Assembly (NCBI RefSeq): GCF_001424265.1
Contig: NZ_LMOV01000005.1
Span: 1 to 64,000 of the forward strand
DNA from: Acidovorax sp. Leaf160
GTDB taxonomy: Bacteria > Pseudomonadota > Gammaproteobacteria > Burkholderiales > Burkholderiaceae_C
Reading direction: 5' to 3'
DNA: 64,000 nt
Part shown: positions 59,525 to 64,000 of the stretch, in pieces
Numbering within the stretch: position 1 is the first letter of the stretch
How the letters are laid out: each line of letters starts with the position of its first letter
The notes under the pieces: model-generated
What the model was told of the DNA's origin: nothing
Databases searched by the model: none
The model's input: the letters and a program-made list of their open reading frames with translations, nothing else
Position numbers and translations under genes: made by a program

Positions 59525-61123
59525 TTACTTGATGGTCGTCCAGACGGGCATGGGGCGATCATCCGCGCGGTGCTGCGTCTCGACGCCCTTGCGCATCGCC
59601 CAGGGGCGGATCTGGTGGTGCAGCGGCAGGTAGTAGTACTCGTCCTTGACCAGCTTCAGCGCGCTGCCAATCAGGGCGTCGCGCTTGGGCGCATCCATCT
59701 CCACCTTGATCTGGCTGATCATCTCGTCGAGCTTGGGGTCACTGAAGCGGCCGCCGTTGTAGACGCCCGCCGCCGTCTTGCCCTGCTTGGTGGACATCAG
59801 CGAGTCGAGCGAATAGAGCGCGTCGAACGTGGCCACGCCCCAGCCGAACAGGTAGGCGCTGACGTCGTTGTTCATCACGCGGCTGACGAACTGCGCCATG
59901 GGCGCGGCCTGCAGCGTGGTCTTCACGCCGATGCGCGTCCACATCGCCGTGACGGCCTGGCAGATGGCTTCGTCGTTGACGTAGCGGTCATTCGGGCAGT
60001 CGAGCTTGAGCGCGAAGCCGTTCGGGTAGCCGGCGTCGGCCAGCAGCTTCTTGGCGGCTTCCACGTCGTACCTGGCGGCGCGTTCGTCCAGGCTCTTGCT
60101 CCAGCCGTTGACCATGGGCGCGACCATGGTGCCGGCGGGCACCGACAGGTTGCGCATGGTGCGGCTGTGGATGCCGGCCGAGTCGATGGCCTGGTAGAGC
60201 GCCTGGCGCACGCGCTTGTCCTTGAGCGGGTTCTTGCCGGGCGTGCCGGCGCCGGGCAGCTCGTCGCGGAACTGGTCCAGACCCAGGTAGATGGTGCGGT
60301 TCTCGGCGCCTTCGATGAGCTTCAGGTCGGGGCTGGCCTTCATGCGGGCCAGGTCCTGCGGAGGCGGATCGACGACGAAATCGACCTGGCCGGAGATCAG
60401 CGCGGCCGAGCGCGTGGCCGCCGACTTGATGGGCGTGAACACCACTTCGTCGATGTTGCCGGTGGGCTTGTCCCACCAGGCGTCGTTCTTCTTGAGCGTG
60501 ATCTTCACGTCGGGCTGCCAGCTGACCAGGCTGAAGGGGCCGGTGCCGTTGGCGTTGCGCGAGGCGAAGTTCTCTTCCTTGCCGGCGTAGTCCTGCGCCT
60601 TGGTCGAGTTGTTCTTCTCGGCCCAGGCCTTGTTCATGATGCGCGCCTCGGTCAGCTCGCGCAGCAGCACCGGGTTGGGGCCCTTGAGGATCAGCTCGAC
60701 GGTGAAGTCGTCGATCTTCTTGACCTCTTTCAGGCTCTGCACGGACGACTGCATGTTGGAGGGCGGAGTCATCGCGCGGGTCAGCGAGAACACCACGTCG
60801 TCGGCGGTGAAGGGCGAGCCGTCGTGGAATTTGACGCCCTTGCGCAATTCGAAGCGCACCTGGGTCGGGGAGACCTGGGTCCACTGCGTGGCCAGCGCGG
60901 GCTGGATCTGGTACTTCTGGTCGTAGCGCACCAGGCTTTCATAGACCTGCTGCAGGAAGGCATGCGTCGTCTGATGGTTCTGGGCGTGGGGGTCCGCAGT
61001 CAGGATGTCGTTGGCGCCCGCCCACCGCATGGTGGCCGCACCCGCCGAGCCGGCGGCCAGAAAGGCCGCAAGCGCCACGGTGCCGAGGGTCCGGTTCATC
61101 AGTTTCAAACGCTGTTGTTTCAT
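59525..61123 (-). CDS. ABC transporter peptide-binding protein (DppA/OppA family)
   Basis: A periplasmic solute-binding protein of 532 residues. An N-terminal signal peptide (about 1-30, TLGTVALAAFLAAGSAGA) leads to an SBP_bac_5 domain with DPHAQNHQTTHAFLQQVYESL and LRKGVKFHDGSPFTADDVVF. The ATG at 61123 has GGAGG upstream; the frame upstream overlaps yidC's end. No permease or ATPase genes are beside it, so it must work with transporter parts encoded elsewhere. It sits between yidC and mnmE. Confidence 0.92.
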   Translation of the reverse strand: MKQQRLKLMNRTLGTVALAAFLAAGSAGAATMRWAGANDILTADPHAQNHQTTHAFLQQVYESLVRYDQKYQIQPALATQWTQVSPTQVRFELRKGVKFHDGSPFTADDVVFSLTRAMTPPSNMQSSVQSLKEVKKIDDFTVELILKGPNPVLLRELTEARIMNKAWAEKNNSTKAQDYAGKEENFASRNANGTGPFSLVSWQPDVKITLKKNDAWWDKPTGNIDEVVFTPIKSAATRSAALISGQVDFVVDPPPQDLARMKASPDLKLIEGAENRTIYLGLDQFRDELPGAGTPGKNPLKDKRVRQALYQAIDSAGIHSRTMRNLSVPAGTMVAPMVNGWSKSLDERAARYDVEAAKKLLADAGYPNGFALKLDCPNDRYVNDEAICQAVTAMWTRIGVKTTLQAAPMAQFVSRVMNNDVSAYLFGWGVATFDALYSLDSLMSTKQGKTAAGVYNGGRFSDPKLDEMISQIKVEMDAPKRDALIGSALKLVKDEYYYLPLHHQIRPWAMRKGVETQHRADDRPMPVWTTIK

Positions 61124-61193
61124 CAACGAGCCTCCAGAAAGAAAACAATTGAGGGAAGCAGACAGCCTAGCAATGAACGTACCGAAAAGACAG

Positions 61194-61213
61194 CGGCCGC
61201 CCGAAGGCGGCCG
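61194..61213 (-). terminator. Probable terminator after yidC
   Basis: A perfect 8-bp GC stem (CGGCCGCC with GGCGGCCG) and a 4-nt loop; on the minus strand it is followed by a short T-rich run (CTGTCTTTT). It lies between the yidC stop and the peptide-binding gene. Confidence 0.65.
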
Positions 61214-61275
61214 TTGGGGATTGCCCGAATGGCGCTGCGCGTGGTCGGCGCACCAGTTCGGGGCAGGGGGTCGGG

Positions 61276-63000
61276 CTAGCGGAACTTCGGCAGGTTGAAC
61301 TGCGGCGGCACGCCCATGCGGGTGTTGATGATCCACTGCTGCGCGATCGACAGAATGTTGTTCGTCAGCCAGTACAGCACCAGGCCGGCCGGGAAGAAGA
61401 AGAACATCACGCTGAAGATCAGCGGCATGAACCACATCATCTTGGCTTGCAGCGGATCCGGCGGCGCGGGGTTGAGCGCGGTCTGCAGCAGCGAGCTGGC
61501 CGTCATCAAGAGCGGCAGGATGAAGTACGGGTCGGGCGATGACAGATCGCGGATCCAGCCGATCCAGGGCGCGTTGCGCATTTCCACGCTGGACAGCAGC
61601 ACCCAGTAGAGCGCAATGAACACCGGGATCTGGATCATGATGGGGAAACAGCCGCCCATCGGGTTGACCTTCTCCTCGCGGTAGATGCGCATCATCTCCT
61701 GCTGCATCTGCTGCGGCTTGTCCTTCAGACGCTCGCGCATCTCCGTGATCTTGGGGTTGATGGCCTTCATCTTGGCCATCGACGCATAGGCCTTGGCATT
61801 GAGCCAGTAGAAGGCGATCTTCAGCAGCAGCACCAGGGCGACGATGGACCAGCCCCAGTTGTTCAGCAGCTTGTGCAGCTGGTCGAGCAGCCAGTAGAGC
61901 GGCTTGGACAGGATGGTGAGCCAGCCGTAGTCCTTGACCAGCTCCAGGCCCGGGTAGAGCTTTTCCATCATGGTCTCGATCTGCGGGCCGGCGAAGAGGC
62001 GCGCATCGACGGCCTTGGACTGGCCCGGGGCGATCTCGCCGACCTTCATGATCATGCCGACCGAGTACAGGTTGGTGTCCACCTTGCGCACGAACAGGTC
62101 GCGCTGGATGCCGTCGGCCAACAGCCAGGCCGCGGCGAAATAGTGCTGCACCATGGCCACGTAGCCGTTGGGCGACGCCTTGTCGATCTCGGCCTTGCCG
62201 CTCTCGATGTCCTTGAATTCGACCTTGTGGTACTTCTTGGCTTCGGTGTAGACGGCCGGGCCGGTGAAGGTGGAATAGAACGATGACTCGCCTGGCGGCT
62301 TGTTGCCGTCGCGCACCAGCTGCAGGTAGAGCTGGGGCGACACGGGGGCCGTGCCGGTGTTGACGATCTCGTGCTTGACCGAGATGTCGTAGGCGCCGCG
62401 CTTGGCGGTCCAGGTCTTGACCAGCTTCACGCCGCCCATGTCGGCCGACTCGAAACGAACGCTCAGCTCGTTCTCGTTGTCACCCAGCGTGCGCGAGCCG
62501 GGCACCAGCGTCATCGGCGTCTTGTGGGTGGGGAAGTTGCCGCCGATCAGGCCGGTCTGCGCCAGGTAGACGCGCTGCGCGCTCTCGTCGAGCAGCACGA
62601 AGGGCTTGGACTTGTCGGCCATGTCGGCGTACTGCAGCAGCTCGCCATGCACCAGGGTGCCGCCTTCGCTGTCGAAGCCCAGGCGCAGCACGTCGGTGGT
62701 GACGGTGACGCGCTCGCGCGCTGCCGCCTGCACCGGTGGCACGGCGCCGCCGGGCACCTGCTGTGCGCCGGCCGTGCCGGTGGCCGCAGGCGCGGTCGGC
62801 ACGCTGTTGGCGCCGGTGGCGGCAGCGGGTGCCGACGAGGCGGAGGCGGCCGGCGCATTGGCCGGCGCGGACTCGGTCTGCGCGACCGGTGCCGGGAAGA
62901 AGGTGGCCTTGTTGCCGTTGTGGATCTGCCATTTGTCCCAGAGCAGGACCATGGAGAAGCCAAAGATCACCCACAGGATGGTGCGGCGAATGTCGTTCAT
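61276..63000 (-). CDS. yidC: Membrane protein insertase YidC
   Basis: YidC inserts and folds inner-membrane proteins. It has 574 residues. The first membrane helix (ILWVIFGFSMVLLWDKW) is followed by an Ala/Pro-rich stretch, the large periplasmic domain and the conserved C-terminal Oxa1-like five-helix core (YGWLTILSKPLYWLLDQLH, VNPMGGCFPIMIQIPVFIALYWVL). It overlaps the yidD stop by 4 nt. It belongs to the rpmH-rnpA-yidD-yidC cluster. Confidence 0.97.
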   Translation of the reverse strand: MNDIRRTILWVIFGFSMVLLWDKWQIHNGNKATFFPAPVAQTESAPANAPAASASSAPAAATGANSVPTAPAATGTAGAQQVPGGAVPPVQAAARERVTVTTDVLRLGFDSEGGTLVHGELLQYADMADKSKPFVLLDESAQRVYLAQTGLIGGNFPTHKTPMTLVPGSRTLGDNENELSVRFESADMGGVKLVKTWTAKRGAYDISVKHEIVNTGTAPVSPQLYLQLVRDGNKPPGESSFYSTFTGPAVYTEAKKYHKVEFKDIESGKAEIDKASPNGYVAMVQHYFAAAWLLADGIQRDLFVRKVDTNLYSVGMIMKVGEIAPGQSKAVDARLFAGPQIETMMEKLYPGLELVKDYGWLTILSKPLYWLLDQLHKLLNNWGWSIVALVLLLKIAFYWLNAKAYASMAKMKAINPKITEMRERLKDKPQQMQQEMMRIYREEKVNPMGGCFPIMIQIPVFIALYWVLLSSVEMRNAPWIGWIRDLSSPDPYFILPLLMTASSLLQTALNPAPPDPLQAKMMWFMPLIFSVMFFFFPAGLVLYWLTNNILSIAQQWIINTRMGVPPQFNLPKFR

Positions 63001-63290
63001 GAAGTCTTCTTAGGTGAGGACGAAGAGGAGGCGGAGGGCATCAGCCGCGAGAACAGGCGCGCCGCCCGGGGCGGCTCGTCCGGCACGGGGTCGAGCCCGC
63101 CGTCGCACCACGGATGGCACCGCGCCAGCCGGCGCACGGTGAGGTAGCTGCCCACCGTGGCGCCATGGTGTTCCAGCGCCTGCAGCGAATACGCCGAGCA
63201 GGTGGGCTCGAACCGGCAGGCCGAACCCAGCCAGGGACTGAGCAGCAGGCGGTAGGCGCGCACGATGCCCATGAGCAGCGCGCGCATCAT
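62997..63290 (-). CDS. yidD: Membrane protein insertion efficiency factor YidD
   Basis: A small protein of 97 residues with the full YidD signature: LLMGIVRAYRLLLSPWLG, RFEPTCSAYSLQALEHHG and RRLARCHPWCDGGLDPVP, including its conserved Cys residues. The ATG at 63290 overlaps the rnpA stop by 4 nt. The tail is Ser-rich. The open frame upstream overlaps rnpA and is a shadow. Confidence 0.95.
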   Translation of the reverse strand: MMRALLMGIVRAYRLLLSPWLGSACRFEPTCSAYSLQALEHHGATVGSYLTVRRLARCHPWCDGGLDPVPDEPPRAARLFSRLMPSASSSSSPKKTS

Positions 63291-63856
63291 GCCGCGACCC
63301 CGCCCGGTGCCGGTTGCAGCGATGGCGCGGCGGCAGGAGGTAAGGTGGCAGGAGGTGCGGCGGACGGTTCGGTGCGCGCGGCGCCGGAGCGCCGCACGGC
63401 ATGGCCGAACAGCTGCAGCAACTCGGCACGCACGGCACGCTTGAGTTCGTCGGACGTGGCGCTCAGGAACTGCTTGCGGTCGAAAGTGGCCCGCAGCCGC
63501 ACCACGTGCGCCGCCACGGGCAGCTGCGCCTCGAAGGTGGCCGCCACCGCATGGATCTGCCGCTTGATGGCATTGCGCGTCACCGCGCGGCGCGCCCACC
63601 GCTTGGGCACCATCGCGCCCATCCACGGCCCCTGGCGTTCTCCGCGCACCACGGCAAACAGGGCCTGCGGCCCCTGCGTCGTCGGCAAGGAACCGGGCCC
63701 TGTGGGAGGCGATGCCGCCGCAGCCGCCGAGGCGGCAGCAGGAGCGCCCCCGCCTTCCTGCAGACCCAGCCGGTGCAACGCGAAGTGCGCGGTGCGGGAA
63801 ACAGTTCCGCCGGCCATGGCGGCCTGGAACTGCGGGCGGGTCTTCAGCCGGTGCAT
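63287..63856 (-). CDS. rnpA: Ribonuclease P protein component RnpA
   Basis: RnpA is the protein subunit of RNase P, which matures tRNA 5' ends. The core has FALHRLG, AMVPKRWARRAVTRNAIKRQI (the RNR motif) and RLRATFDRKQF. At 189 residues it is well above the usual 110-130. The extra length is an Ala/Gly/Pro-rich insertion near residues 35-60 and a Pro/Ala tail after about 155. The ATG at 63856 gives the conserved start MHRLKTRPQF. Confidence 0.95.
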   Translation of the reverse strand: MHRLKTRPQFQAAMAGGTVSRTAHFALHRLGLQEGGGAPAAASAAAAASPPTGPGSLPTTQGPQALFAVVRGERQGPWMGAMVPKRWARRAVTRNAIKRQIHAVAATFEAQLPVAAHVVRLRATFDRKQFLSATSDELKRAVRAELLQLFGHAVRRSGAARTEPSAAPPATLPPAAAPSLQPAPGGVAA

Positions 63857-63941
63857 GGCAGCGATGTCCCGGTCGGGGACGTGGCAGCGCAAGGCAGCAA
63901 GCGGGAAAGGCGGTGGGCCGAAAGCCGGACGGCCTGCGCGC

Positions 63942-64000
63942 TTAGACGGCCAGGCGCTTGCGGCCCTTGGCGCGGCGGGCGTTGATGACGGCGCGGCCGC
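63942..64000 (-). CDS. rpmH: 50S ribosomal protein L34 (3' end, cut by the window)
   Basis: The minus strand reads GRAVINARRAKGRKRLAV followed by TAA, which is the highly conserved C terminus of L34. The start lies beyond the right edge. It is 85 nt upstream of rnpA, in the usual order. Confidence 0.96.
   Translation of the reverse strand, partial: GRAVINARRAKGRKRLAV

Noticed and set aside
1-64000. CRISPR array, tRNA or rRNA genes, insertion sequences
   Set aside because: I saw no regularly spaced direct repeats, cloverleaf sequences, rRNA segments or transposase genes. A tRNAscan or Infernal run would be decisive for small RNA genes.

Overview
The window is a GC-rich (roughly two thirds G+C by eye) chromosomal segment of a motile betaproteobacterium. 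Its flagellin sequences, the extended RnpA, the che/fli/flh gene order and a dispersed hairpin repeat of the kind I associate with Comamonadaceae point to Acidovorax or a close relative, most likely the plant-associated A. avenae/citrulli group. The genus assignment is inference. The right edge (rpmH-rnpA-yidD-yidC ... mnmE) is the block that normally lies beside dnaA and oriC.

Layout. 1-2.2 kb: an ABC-F ATPase (uup type). 2.2-8.8 kb: a leftward chemotaxis operon, read as a CheZ-like protein, cheY, cheA, cheW, cheR, cheD, cheB. 8.9-10.7 kb: a rightward soluble two-component pair. 10.9-22.4 kb: two leftward flagellar blocks, fliF-G-H-I-J-K and fliL-M-N-O-P-Q-R, covering switch, MS ring, export gate, export ATPase and hook-length control; fliE is divergent from fliF. 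23.3-29.0 kb: fliT, fliS, fliD and two divergently transcribed flagellin genes. 29.3-37.0 kb: a rightward island consisting of a sugar aminotransferase, an ATP-grasp/HAD fusion, a methyltransferase and a 1466-residue methyltransferase/multi-glycosyltransferase; by position it probably builds the flagellin glycan. 37.1-46.8 kb: motA, motB, cheY, cheZ, flhB, flhA, flhF, a degenerate flhG-like gene and fliA. 47.0-50.1 kb: an SDR oxidoreductase and the KDO/LPS genes lptC, kdsC, kdsD. 50.1-57.7 kb: a KefB/C-type antiporter, a PAS-GGDEF-EAL protein, apt, an unknown protein and a cyclic-nucleotide-binding protein. 57.8-64 kb: mnmE, a peptide-binding protein, yidC, yidD, rnpA and the 3' end of rpmH.

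How it works together. FliA (sigma-28) made at 46 kb should drive the flagellin promoter seen at 27.4 kb. FliS, FliT and FliD handle filament assembly. MotAB, FliG/M/N and the che products form motor and switch. Two CheY genes each sit beside a phosphatase or phosphatase-like gene: cheY plus the CheZ-like gene in the che operon, and cheY-cheZ after motAB.

Most interesting points: the CheZ-like protein keeps the D-x3-Q catalytic spacing and shares a C-terminal S(I/V)DLF tail with CheD. The divergent flagellins carry an 86-bp perfect inverted repeat around a one-sided sigma-28 promoter, a possible flagellin inversion switch. The glycosylation island has unusual domain fusions. The FlhG-like protein has lost its P-loop. 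A roughly 104-nt hairpin repeat occurs about five times, once inside a coding sequence. I saw no CRISPR arrays, rRNA genes, tRNA genes, insertion sequences or prophage genes.
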